A stretch of DNA of 64,000 nt from positions 1 to 64,000 of the forward strand of contig CAJTGB010000018.1 in the NCBI GenBank assembly GCA_910575835.1, written 5' to 3'. Shown here in pieces: positions 56,269-64,000 of the stretch. Position 1 is the stretch's first letter. The number at the start of each line of letters is the position of its first letter. The notes beneath the pieces are model-generated. The model had not been told where the DNA came from, did no database searches, and saw only the letters and a list, made by a program, of their open reading frames with translations. A program made the translations under genes and the position numbers. This DNA comes from Lachnospiraceae bacterium. GTDB taxonomy: Bacteria; Bacillota; Clostridia; Lachnospirales; Lachnospiraceae.

Positions 56269-56300
56269 ATCTAATGCGACAGCTATATGTCATATTAGAT
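56269..56300. promoter_or_regulatory. Palindromic operator and -10 of the WYL regulator gene
   Basis: ATCTAATGCGACA (56269-56281) and TGTCATATTAGAT (56288-56300) are inverted copies matching at 11 of 13 positions. A TATAAT follows at 56305-56310 with no good -35, so the palindrome covers the -35 area. Probably autoregulatory. Confidence 0.65.
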
Positions 56301-56330
56301 ATGTTATAATCTATTGCGAGAGGTGATAAG

Positions 56331-57239
56331 ATGCAGATTGAGCGCTTGGTCCAGATGGTTTTCTATATAATCAATCATGGGCATGTTACAGCTAAGGAAC
56401 TGTCCGATTATTTTAACGTATCTACAAGAACGATATACCGGGATATCAACATTCTGACGATTGCCGGGATTCCGGTATTATCGACAAAGGGAACCAAAGG
56501 AGGGATATCCCTGATAGAAGGATATACGATCGACAGATCCTTATTGTCCAAAGAAGAGCAGCAGAGTGTCTTTCAAGGGCTGCAGATATTGCAGGCTGCG
56601 AAATATCCGAATGCGGAGACGGCACTGAGTAAGATCAGCGCTGTGTTCAGGAATGCATTGGAGTCCAAATGGCTTGATGTCGACTTCTCTTATTGGGGAA
56701 GCGATGAAAAAGAAAAAATCAAAATTTCTGATCTGCAATACGCGATACTCAATAAGCACATTATCAGGTTTCAATACTTTAACTCTGAACTGAAGAGATC
56801 AGAGAGAGTCATAGAACCTATGCGGTTGATCTTCAAATCGCATGCCTGGTATATTGCCGGATATTGCAGGGCCAAAGAAGAGATCAGAACATTCCGGATC
56901 TCCAGAATGAAGCAGCTTCAGATCACGACGGAGACTTTTGAGCGTGAATGGAATTCGGACTACTCCATAGTATCTGAGAGCAGAACGGAATGTAGTATCC
57001 CTGTGCTGAAGCTTAAATTTTCTCCTGAGATTGCGCATAGGGTATTCGATGAATTTCATGAAGACCAGATCCACGTAGGTGAGGATGGAAATTATTACGC
57101 TGCCGTTCAATATGAATTGAATAACTGGACCATTCATTATCTTCTGTCTTTTGGAAAATACGTCGAGGTCATAGAGCCGGAATCGGCGCGGACTATGCTC
57201 AGAGAAAGAGCGGAAGATATTGCGAAACTGTATATTTAA
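56331..57239 (+). CDS. WYL-domain transcriptional regulator (YafY-like)
   Basis: This 302-residue protein has an N-terminal HTH (HVTAKELSDYFNVSTRTIYRDI), a central WYL domain (RVIEPMRLIFKSHAWYIAGYCR) and a C-terminal WCX-like region. WYL regulators sense nucleotides, DNA ends or metabolites. AGAGGTGATAAG precedes the ATG. The small YCII-like gene downstream may be its target. Confidence 0.9.
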   Translation: MQIERLVQMVFYIINHGHVTAKELSDYFNVSTRTIYRDINILTIAGIPVLSTKGTKGGISLIEGYTIDRSLLSKEEQQSVFQGLQILQAAKYPNAETALSKISAVFRNALESKWLDVDFSYWGSDEKEKIKISDLQYAILNKHIIRFQYFNSELKRSERVIEPMRLIFKSHAWYIAGYCRAKEEIRTFRISRMKQLQITTETFEREWNSDYSIVSESRTECSIPVLKLKFSPEIAHRVFDEFHEDQIHVGEDGNYYAAVQYELNNWTIHYLLSFGKYVEVIEPESARTMLRERAEDIAKLYI

Positions 57240-57318
57240 CCTCAAGGCAGGCAGCTGCGCAGTTGATACAAGTATAAAGGTATTTTGATCCCAACATCAA
57301 GAAATGGAGGCAAGGAAC

Positions 57319-57618
57319 ATGGAAAAATGGTTGTATGTTATGATGATAAAGAAAGGAAAGACATATAACAAGGTCACGAAAGCGGTGATCACAAGGCATG
57401 TAGAGAATCTGAGGAATCTGGATGCAGACGGGAAGATTGAATTGTGCGGGCCGTTCAAGGGGTATCCCGGGGTCGCCGGCATGGTTGTCTTTAAGACGCG
57501 AAGCTACGAGGAAGCGGAAGCTCTCTGCAAGCAGGAACCGCTTGTAGCAGAGGGATTCGCGACATATACGTTAGCGGCGCTGCAGGTGGCGGATAAGGAG
57601 AATGATTATTTGTTATAA
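57319..57618 (+). CDS. YCII-related small protein
   Basis: This 99-residue protein is likely of the dimeric alpha-beta barrel YCII superfamily: KWLYVMMIKKG start, GPFKGYPGVAGMVVFKTRSYEEAEAL and QEPLVAEG, where the conserved Asp is Glu here. AATGGAGG precedes ATG 57319. Function unknown. Confidence 0.75.
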   Translation: MEKWLYVMMIKKGKTYNKVTKAVITRHVENLRNLDADGKIELCGPFKGYPGVAGMVVFKTRSYEEAEALCKQEPLVAEGFATYTLAALQVADKENDYLL

Positions 57619-57660
57619 TTGATTCCAGGGTCCTATGTCCGATCCTTCTTACAAAGATGC

Positions 57661-57690
57661 TTGATTTTTAAGTGACAAAGTGCCTATAAT
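57661..57690 (+). promoter_or_regulatory. Promoter of the EcsC-family gene
   Basis: TTGATT (57661-57666) and TATAAT (57685-57690) with an 18-bp spacer. Confidence 0.65.
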
Positions 57691-57746
57691 AGGATTATGT
57701 CAGGATGTTGAGAGAGGTATATGCGGGCATGGAGGTATAGGTAAGC

Positions 57747-58529
57747 GTGTTATTTTCTAAGGATTATTGGAAGAAGGAATGGACGGCGGTTGAGAAGAAG
57801 GAACGGCGTTTTATAGACAGGATGAGTAAGGAGAGGTCTTCTGCATGGACGGAGAAGATCTCTGATAAGATACCAAAGAAGCTGGAAGGAACATTGAAGA
57901 CTGCGTTTCGCAAGGCGTTTGAGCTTGTCTTTGAGAAGGGGACGGGACTGATCGAGAAGACCTATGACAAGGAGAAGCAGGCGCAGACTTTTCAGATCAA
58001 CGAGTATGCCGCCAGTGTCCGTAAGGACCGAAAGAGTATCAGAGCATTTGCCAGGCAGGCGGGGAGCGGGCGTGCGAAGAACTTACTCCTGTCAGGCATA
58101 GAAGGGGCGGGGCTTGGCATCTTAGGTATCGGAATTCCTGATATCCCGCTCTTTACTGCCGTGTTGCTTAAGAGTATCTATGAGATTGCTCTTAGTTACG
58201 GATGTTCTTATGAGACGGAGGAGGAGCAGTGTTTTATCTTAAGGCTCATTGAGACGGCGCTATTTAGAGGCGGGAAGTTAATACAGGCGAATCAGGAATT
58301 GAATGACTGGATCGAATCGGAAGATGCGTCTGGATCAGACAGAAGAGAACAGATAAGCAGAACTTCGGATGCTTTGGCAGAAGCGCTGTTATATATGAAG
58401 TTCGTACAGGGGATCCCGGTCGTGGGACTGGCGGGCGGACTGGCAGACGCCGTATATCTGAAGCGGATCACGGATTATGCGGATCTTAAGTACAGGAGAA
58501 GGTGCTGTCTGAGACATAGAGACGCATAG
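57747..58529 (+). CDS. EcsC-family protein
   Basis: This 260-residue protein carries the EcsC core: GIEGAGLGILGIGIPDIPLFTAVLL (a hydrophobic helix) and ALSYGCSYETEEEQCFILRLIE. The basic N-terminus is soluble. EcsC of Bacillus accompanies an ABC exporter; the family's role is unclear. GTG start at 57747 with GGAGG about 11 bp upstream. Confidence 0.82.
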   Translation: MLFSKDYWKKEWTAVEKKERRFIDRMSKERSSAWTEKISDKIPKKLEGTLKTAFRKAFELVFEKGTGLIEKTYDKEKQAQTFQINEYAASVRKDRKSIRAFARQAGSGRAKNLLLSGIEGAGLGILGIGIPDIPLFTAVLLKSIYEIALSYGCSYETEEEQCFILRLIETALFRGGKLIQANQELNDWIESEDASGSDRREQISRTSDALAEALLYMKFVQGIPVVGLAGGLADAVYLKRITDYADLKYRRRCCLRHRDA

Positions 58530-58538
58530 GCAGAAGTT

Positions 58539-58582
58539 ATAGAGCCGGGAATCTAAAAATCAGGTTCCCGGCTCTATTTATT
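58539..58582. terminator. Terminator between convergent genes
   Basis: ATAGAGCCGGGAA (58539-58551) pairs with TTCCCGGCTCTAT (58565-58577), then TTATTC. Confidence 0.8.
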
Positions 58583-58622
58583 CATCTATCACTGACATAC
58601 CAAAGCGTGAATAGATCAAAAA

Positions 58623-59636
58623 TCAGTGTTTTACATAGACCACATCCTGTTTCAGCCCAGGCGCGGCGGACGTCTGTCCGTCGTTTGGAACATCCTCGCG
58701 TTCCCGGTTGCTTAAGGTTCCGACTTCCATCGCGTCGGCGAAGTTGATCGGGTGGTTGCGCATGTGCACCTTCAATATCTCGAAGAGCCTGAGTGTCGGA
58801 CGTTTGGCTTCCAGTACGCCTGAGATGTCCACGTACTTGCAGCCGGTCTGAGATGCCAGGCTTTTAAGCCTCTGGTTGATCTTGAAGGCGGCGGGGCTGT
58901 CTGAGACGACAGGTACGATATAGATAGAGGCCTGCGTCTTCGTATGGATCATGTAGAGAAGCCATTCATATTTGGAAATGAAGTTATCTACATTGACATT
59001 ATCGTCAAGGATGTCGATATCGCCCATATTTACGAAGATCTTGCGCGGGTTCAGATCGTACAGGCATACCTTGAGGTAGCTTTCGATCTGATCGATGCGG
59101 ACATCCCGGATACTCCGGTTATAGATGGGTTCCGTGATTCGGAAAGCCTGTGTCAGTTCTCCGACCGGAAGAGCGGCGAATGTGTTGGAACCAAAAAGCA
59201 CAACACCGCCTGCTTCCGTAATGCTGTTCAGCTCGCGATATGTTTCCATTTCATCTTCTCCTTTCTTATACCCATTCGGGTATCCCGTGGTGCAAGCCTT
59301 TGGCGCAGCTTGTGTCCTGTCGTCCGACGAGGTATGAATCGATGGTTTAAAGGATGTATCTGCTGTCTGTGCCTGCCTGTCATAGCGCCGGTTGATGAAG
59401 TAGACAACTACGTTGGCAGATACGACGACCAGATTCAGGAGATATACGACCAGTACATAGTTAAATCTGTGGTTATAGAGTTTGGCTGAGATTCCAGCCA
59501 CATATCCTGTGATGATCAGAAGTATGAACTGGATGCTCATGTTTCTTGCTGATCTTGCCTTGATATTCTTGGCAAGATTCATAGGCCAGGATAATCCAAA
59601 GCAGATCAGCATAGTAGATTCAAGAAGTTCAGCCAT
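58623..59636 (-). CDS. PQ-loop (SemiSWEET-like) membrane domain fused to an SGNH-like domain
   Basis: In one 337-residue frame, residues 1-85 form three TM segments like a PQ-loop/SemiSWEET unit (LSWPMNLAKNIKARSARNMS). Residues 130-337 look like an SGNH/GDSL-type domain (VVLFGSNTF, NMGDIDI, a late NHP), joined by a polar linker. An internal ATG at 59249 has AAGGAG 8 nt upstream, so the C-terminal domain may also be made alone. Related genomes probably carry two genes; whether the fusion is real needs protein evidence. Confidence 0.65.
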   Translation of the reverse strand: MAELLESTMLICFGLSWPMNLAKNIKARSARNMSIQFILLIITGYVAGISAKLYNHRFNYVLVVYLLNLVVVSANVVVYFINRRYDRQAQTADTSFKPSIHTSSDDRTQAAPKACTTGYPNGYKKGEDEMETYRELNSITEAGGVVLFGSNTFAALPVGELTQAFRITEPIYNRSIRDVRIDQIESYLKVCLYDLNPRKIFVNMGDIDILDDNVNVDNFISKYEWLLYMIHTKTQASIYIVPVVSDSPAAFKINQRLKSLASQTGCKYVDISGVLEAKRPTLRLFEILKVHMRNHPINFADAMEVGTLSNREREDVPNDGQTSAAPGLKQDVVYVKH

Positions 59637-59774
59637 TTTGTTTTCCTCGCTTTCATTTAGATGATTACAGTTCTCAAACTGTATTTTTAGTTTAGCATTG
59701 ACGTATAATTATGTCTAATATATAATATTTATCAAAATCATAATGTTGACGTTATTAATAGGAGAATTTATAAA

Positions 59775-60677
59775 ATGGAACTTATGCAGATCCGATATTT
59801 TTTGGAGACAGCGAAGACGAAGCATATGACGAACAGCGCCAAGAACCTGCATATTACGCAGCCCGCCCTGACCCAGGCGATACGGAGATTGGAGAAGGAT
59901 CTGGGGGTGCCGCTGTTTACGGCGAAGGGGCGGAATATCGTTCTGACGGAGTACGGCAAATATCTCCAGAAGAAATTGAAGCCGTTGATGGAGCAGATGG
60001 ATGCGATCCCGGAGCAGCTTAAGATGATGGTTGCACTGGAAGGGGAGACGATACATATGAATGTACTGGCGGCGTCCGGTCTTGTGATGGAGGCGATCAT
60101 AGAGTATAAAAAAGGGCATGAGGATATTAATTTTCAATTGCAGCAGAACTCAGAGAGCGATCTCTATGACATTGCCGTGACGACGAAGCTGTTCTATCAG
60201 GGGGAGGATGAGAAGAGCCGGTTTGCCTGTGCGGAGGGGATCTATCTGGCGGTGCCGAATAACCGAAGATACAGGAACAGGTCTTCGATCTGCCTTACGG
60301 AGGTGGCGGAGGAGGGGTTCGTAAGCCTTCTTGGATCCAGAGAGTTCCGCTATATCTGTGACCGGTTTTGCCAGCATGCGGGATTCACGCCGAAGATCAT
60401 CTTCGAGAGTGATAATCCTTCCGCAGTTAAGAATATGATCGCGGCGAATATGGGGATCGGCTTCTGGCCGGAATTCACCTGGGGAAGTATTGAGAACGAG
60501 CATGTTAAGCTGCTGAAGATCGAGGATCCGGTATGCCAGAGAGATATTATTATAAGCCATAACCGGAATAAGACGGACAGCCGCAATGTAGTGGATTTCT
60601 ATGACTTTCTGACCGGATTTTTCGAAGAGAGGAAGCGAAATACGAAACAGCAGTATGAAAGGACCATATTATTATAG
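59775..60677 (+). CDS. LysR-family transcriptional regulator
   Basis: This 300-residue protein has an N-terminal HTH (NSAKNLHITQPALTQAIRRLEKDLGVPLF) and a LysR substrate-binding domain. TAGGAG stands before the ATG. It is divergent from the PQ-loop/SGNH gene, and the AT-rich gap between them probably holds the shared operators. The HisA-type gene follows after 12 bp in the same direction. Confidence 0.9.
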   Translation: MELMQIRYFLETAKTKHMTNSAKNLHITQPALTQAIRRLEKDLGVPLFTAKGRNIVLTEYGKYLQKKLKPLMEQMDAIPEQLKMMVALEGETIHMNVLAASGLVMEAIIEYKKGHEDINFQLQQNSESDLYDIAVTTKLFYQGEDEKSRFACAEGIYLAVPNNRRYRNRSSICLTEVAEEGFVSLLGSREFRYICDRFCQHAGFTPKIIFESDNPSAVKNMIAANMGIGFWPEFTWGSIENEHVKLLKIEDPVCQRDIIISHNRNKTDSRNVVDFYDFLTGFFEERKRNTKQQYERTILL

Positions 60678-60689
60678 AAGGAGGAGCAT

Positions 60690-61457
60690 ATGAGATTCAG
60701 GCCATGTATAGACATTCATAACGGAGCAGTGAAGCAGATCGTCGGCGGCAGCCTTAAGGATGAGGACGACCAGGCGGTTGAGAATTACAAGGCAGAGCAG
60801 GATGCCGGTTACTTTGCACATTTATATAGAAAGGACGGGCTGCGGGGGGGACACATTATTCTTCTCAATCCGCCTTCCTCTGAATACTATGAGAAGACCA
60901 GGGAGCAGGCAATGACGGCTCTTCGTGCATATCCGGGCGGGATGCAGATCGGCGGCGGCATTACGGATGTGAATGCGGCTGAATATATCGAAGCAGGGGC
61001 AAGCCATGTGATCGTGACATCTTACGTGTTCCGGGACGGGGAGGTACGCTGGGAGAATATGGACAGGCTGCGCCGGGCTGTGGGGAAAGAGCACGTTGTG
61101 ATCGACTTAAGCTGCAGGAAAAAGGAAGACGGTTATTATATCGTGACAGACCGCTGGCAGACATATACCAGAGTAAGGCTGACCCATGAGATCATAAGGG
61201 AGATCGCCGGATACTGCGATGAGTTCCTGGTGCACGGCGTTGACGTGGAGGGGAAGGCGTCGGGGATCGAAGAGGAGCTGGTGGAGCTTCTGAGTATGCA
61301 GGAGGGGATACCGATCACTTATGCGGGCGGGATCGGGAGCCTTGCCGACCTGGAACATTTCCGCAGAATATCGGGCGGGAAGCTTGATTTTACGATCGGA
61401 AGCGCCCTTGACCTGTTCGGCGGAAATATCCCGTATCAGGCGGTAAAATCGTATTAA
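60690..61457 (+). CDS. hisA: Eukaryotic-type HisA (HIS6-like) ProFAR isomerase
   Basis: This 255-residue TIM barrel matches the fungal/plant HIS6 form of phosphoribosylformimino-5-aminoimidazole carboxamide ribotide isomerase rather than ordinary bacterial HisA. Landmarks are CIDIHNGAVKQIVGGSL, MQIGGGI, VVIDLSCRKKEDG, FLVHGVDVEGKASGI and FTIGSALDLFGG. It catalyses the fourth step of histidine synthesis. No other his gene is nearby. GAAGGAGGAG precedes the ATG. Confidence 0.88.
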   Translation: MRFRPCIDIHNGAVKQIVGGSLKDEDDQAVENYKAEQDAGYFAHLYRKDGLRGGHIILLNPPSSEYYEKTREQAMTALRAYPGGMQIGGGITDVNAAEYIEAGASHVIVTSYVFRDGEVRWENMDRLRRAVGKEHVVIDLSCRKKEDGYYIVTDRWQTYTRVRLTHEIIREIAGYCDEFLVHGVDVEGKASGIEEELVELLSMQEGIPITYAGGIGSLADLEHFRRISGGKLDFTIGSALDLFGGNIPYQAVKSY

Positions 61458-61493
61458 GGAAAATTAACAGTTTGTTAACAGTTCATAAATTAG

Positions 61494-61522
61494 TTGAATT
61501 GCCCTATGGATAGTGCTAGAAT
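61494..61522 (+). promoter_or_regulatory. secA promoter
   Basis: TTGAAT (61494-61499), 17 bp, TAGAAT (61517-61522). Upstream TTAACA-GTT-TGTTAA (about 61465-61479) is a perfect inverted repeat of unknown meaning. Confidence 0.7.
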
Positions 61523-61598
61523 GGAGGATAAAGTGGTCATACTAGGGCATTTTGCTTGATGCTCTGGCATCAAATTAGTGATAAGGAGTTATTATCAT

Positions 61599-64000
61599 AT
61601 GGGTTTAATGCAGAAGATATTTGGAACACATAGTGAGAATGAATTAAAGAGGATCTATCCGATCGTGGATGAGGTTGAGGCGCTTGAGCCGGTGATGCAG
61701 AAGCTATCGGACAGTGAATTGAAGGATAAGACAAGAGAGTTCAAGAACCGGCTTGCCGAAGGGGAGACGTTGGACGATGTGCTGCCGGAGGCGTATGCGG
61801 TGGTAAGGGAGGCGTCGAAGCGTGTGCTTGGACTTCGGCATTTCCGGGTCCAGATCATCGGCGGTATCATTCTCCATCAGGGGCGTATCTCTGAGATGCG
61901 TACCGGTGAAGGCAAGACGCTGGTCTCTACGCTGCCGGCTTATCTGAATGCCCTGACCGGCGAAGGCGTACATGTTGTAACGGTCAATGATTACCTGGCG
62001 AAGCGTGATGCCGAGTGGATGGGGCAGGTACATGAATTCTTAGGACTTACGGTCGGCGTCGTGCTCAACAGTATGGACAACGACGAGAGACGCGCAGCCT
62101 ATAACTGTGATATTACTTATGTGACGAACAACGAGCTGGGCTTCGATTACCTGAGGGATAACATGGTGATCTACAAGGAACAGCTGGTGCAGAGGGGGCT
62201 TAAGTATGCCATCATCGATGAGGTGGACTCTGTATTGATCGACGAGGCGAGGACGCCGCTGATCATATCGGGCCAGAGCGGGAAGTCTACGAAGCTCTAT
62301 GAAGCGTGCGATATCCTGGCGCGCCAGTTGGAACGAGGGGAAGCCAGCGGGGAATTCAGCAAGATGAATGCCATTATGGGCGAGGATATTGAGGAGACCG
62401 GGGATTTTATTGTCAATGAGAAGGAGAAGAATATCAATCTGACCGAGGACGGTGTCAAGAAGGTCGAGCAGTTCTTCCACATTGAGAACCTGGCGGATCC
62501 GGAGAATCTGGAGATCCAGCATAACATTATCTTGGCGCTGCGCGCCCATAACCTGATGTTCAGGGATAAGGATTATGTGGTGAAGGAGGACGAGGTCCTG
62601 ATCGTCGACGAGTTTACGGGACGTATCATGCCGGGACGCCGTTACTCAGACGGACTGCATCAGGCGATCGAGGCGAAGGAGCACGTGAAGGTGAAGAGAG
62701 AGAGCAAGACGCTTGCGACGATCACCTTCCAGAATTTGTTTAATAAATTCGCGAAGAAAGCAGGTATGACCGGTACGGCGCTGACAGAAGAGAAGGAGTT
62801 CCGTGAGATCTACGGGATGGACGTTATCGAGATCCCGACCAATAAGCCGGTTGCCCGTAAGGATCTGGACGATGCGGTGTATAAGACCCAGAAGGAGAAG
62901 TTCCGGGCAGTCTGCGACGCTATTGAGGAAGCCCACGCAAGACATCAGCCGGTGCTGGTGGGTACTATTACCATTGAGAATTCCGAGCTTTTGAGCGGGA
63001 TGCTTAAGAGACGCGGGATCAAGCATAATGTATTGAATGCTAAGTTTCACGAGATGGAGGCTGAGATCGTTGCCCAGGCGGGCGTACATGACGCGGTGAC
63101 CATTGCCACCAATATGGCGGGCCGAGGTACGGATATCAAGCTTGACGATGAGGCGAAGGAAGCCGGAGGACTTAAGATCATCGGTACGGAGCGGCATGAG
63201 TCCAGACGTATCGACAATCAGCTCCGCGGCCGTTCCGGGCGCCAGGGAGACCCGGGAGAGTCCAGATTCTACATTTCCCTGGAGGATGACCTGATGCGTC
63301 TGTTCGGTTCCGAGCGTCTGATGAGCGTGTTCACGGCTCTGGGCGTGGAAGACGGGGAACAGATCGAACATAAGATGCTCTCGAGCGCCATCGAGAAGGC
63401 ACAGCAGAAGATCGAGGCCAATAACTTTGGTATCCGTAAGAACCTGTTGGATTACGATCAGGTTATGAACGAGCAGAGAGAGATCATCTACGAGGAGAGA
63501 CGCCGGGTATTGGACGGCGAGAATATGCGTGATTCCATTTTCCATATGATGAATGAATATGTGGAGAATGTGGTAGATATGGTGACCGGTAAGGATCAGG
63601 ATTACGACGAGTGGAACCTGTCGGAGCTGAACCTTACGATTCATAATACGATCCCGATCGCAGCAGTCACCGAGGAAGACGTGCGCGGGATGGGTCAGAA
63701 GGAACTGAAGCATCTGTTGAAGGAACGGGCTGCCAAGGCGTATGAGGCGAAGGAGACGGAGTTCCCGGAGGCAGAGCATGTCCGTGAGGTCGAGCGGGTG
63801 ATCCTTCTGAAGGTGATCGATGCAAAATGGATGGCCCATATTGACGATATGGATCAGCTTCGCCAGGGAATCGGCCTGCAGGCCTACGGCAACAGGGATC
63901 CGAAGGTGGAATACAAGATGCTTGGCTACGATATGTTCGACGAGATGACCAGGAGTATCGCGGAGGATACGATCCGTGCGCTGTTCCATGTGAGGATCGA
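61599..64000 (+). CDS. secA: Protein translocase ATPase SecA (3' end outside window)
   Basis: About 800 residues of the preprotein translocase motor are visible. Walker A is [11 protein letters not shown] near residue 100. [19 protein letters not shown] (DEAD box) and MTGTA are present, as are the second nucleotide site [11 protein letters not shown] and [19 protein letters not shown] precedes ATG 61599. The frame is open at the window end; the C-terminal linker and possible zinc finger are not seen. Confidence 0.97.
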   Translation, partial: MGLMQKIFGTHSENELKRIYPIVDEVEALEPVMQKLSDSELKDKTREFKNRLAEGETLDDVLPEAYAVVREASKRVLGLRHFRVQIIGGIILHQGRISEMRTGEGKTLVSTLPAYLNALTGEGVHVVTVNDYLAKRDAEWMGQVHEFLGLTVGVVLNSMDNDERRAAYNCDITYVTNNELGFDYLRDNMVIYKEQLVQRGLKYAIIDEVDSVLIDEARTPLIISGQSGKSTKLYEACDILARQLERGEASGEFSKMNAIMGEDIEETGDFIVNEKEKNINLTEDGVKKVEQFFHIENLADPENLEIQHNIILALRAHNLMFRDKDYVVKEDEVLIVDEFTGRIMPGRRYSDGLHQAIEAKEHVKVKRESKTLATITFQNLFNKFAKKAGMTGTALTEEKEFREIYGMDVIEIPTNKPVARKDLDDAVYKTQKEKFRAVCDAIEEAHARHQPVLVGTITIENSELLSGMLKRRGIKHNVLNAKFHEMEAEIVAQAGVHDAVTIATNMAGRGTDIKLDDEAKEAGGLKIIGTERHESRRIDNQLRGRSGRQGDPGESRFYISLEDDLMRLFGSERLMSVFTALGVEDGEQIEHKMLSSAIEKAQQKIEANNFGIRKNLLDYDQVMNEQREIIYEERRRVLDGENMRDSIFHMMNEYVENVVDMVTGKDQDYDEWNLSELNLTIHNTIPIAAVTEEDVRGMGQKELKHLLKERAAKAYEAKETEFPEAEHVREVERVILLKVIDAKWMAHIDDMDQLRQGIGLQAYGNRDPKVEYKMLGYDMFDEMTRSIAEDTIRALFHVRI

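Noticed and set aside
62646-63989. 447-residue minus-strand open frame opposite secA
   Set aside because: It is a shadow of the secA reading frame, rich in His/Leu/Arg as expected from the complement of Gly/Glu/Lys codons, with no family features.

Overview
The window looks like a chromosome segment of an anaerobic gut Firmicute, most likely Lachnospiraceae (a Dorea / Clostridium scindens-type organism). This rests on the gene content (SbcCD, HprK, long-form HPF, class III FBPase, LDH-type dehydrogenase, Hdr/Flx proteins), clostridial promoters and ribosome binding sites, and fairly balanced base composition with one AT-rich insert. No rRNA, tRNA or CRISPR array was seen.

Layout. 0-1.4 kb is decaying: the right end of an apparent IS200/IS605-type element cuts into a GntP-type permease, and the following malic enzyme has lost its middle. 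1.5-4.7 kb holds a membrane/repeat protein, an AAA-ATPase with a PD-(D/E)XK domain and a cysteine-cluster protein. 4.9-13.7 kb holds sbcD-sbcC, glf, pyrG and a DUF1846 gene. 13.76-18.33 kb is an AT-rich island between perfect 20-bp direct repeats. It carries an integrase C-terminal remnant beside the left repeat, a holin-like type I toxin with a convergent small RNA, a broken XRE regulator, and an ABC transporter joined to SdpR/SdpI-like genes. 18.3-36.5 kb is core housekeeping: ftsH, uvrC, hprK, a ROK glucokinase, a class A PBP, yigZ, hpf, typA, ssb, dapA-dapB and fbp.

37.1-50.0 kb is the most notable region. One long co-directional cluster encodes a malate dehydrogenase of LDH fold, HdrB, HdrC, HdrA, four Flx-like proteins (MvhD-type, two iron-sulfur proteins and an NAD/FAD reductase), a soluble FrdB-FrdA pair, two-subunit fumarase and an AspT-type exchanger. 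Read together this is a complete cytosolic oxaloacetate-malate-fumarate-succinate branch. Its terminal reductase has no membrane subunit and is encoded with the parts of a flavin-based electron-bifurcating NADH complex. A Rex-like palindrome overlaps the promoter. I infer NADH-driven fumarate reduction coupled to ferredoxin reduction.

50-61.5 kb is accessory and regulatory: a membrane-anchored XRE regulator with a FtsX-type ABC transporter, an MqsR-like toxin with an MqsA-Panacea chimeric antitoxin, a WYL regulator with a palindromic operator, an EcsC protein, a PQ-loop/SGNH fusion, and a LysR regulator followed by a eukaryotic-type HisA. secA starts at 61599 and runs off the window.
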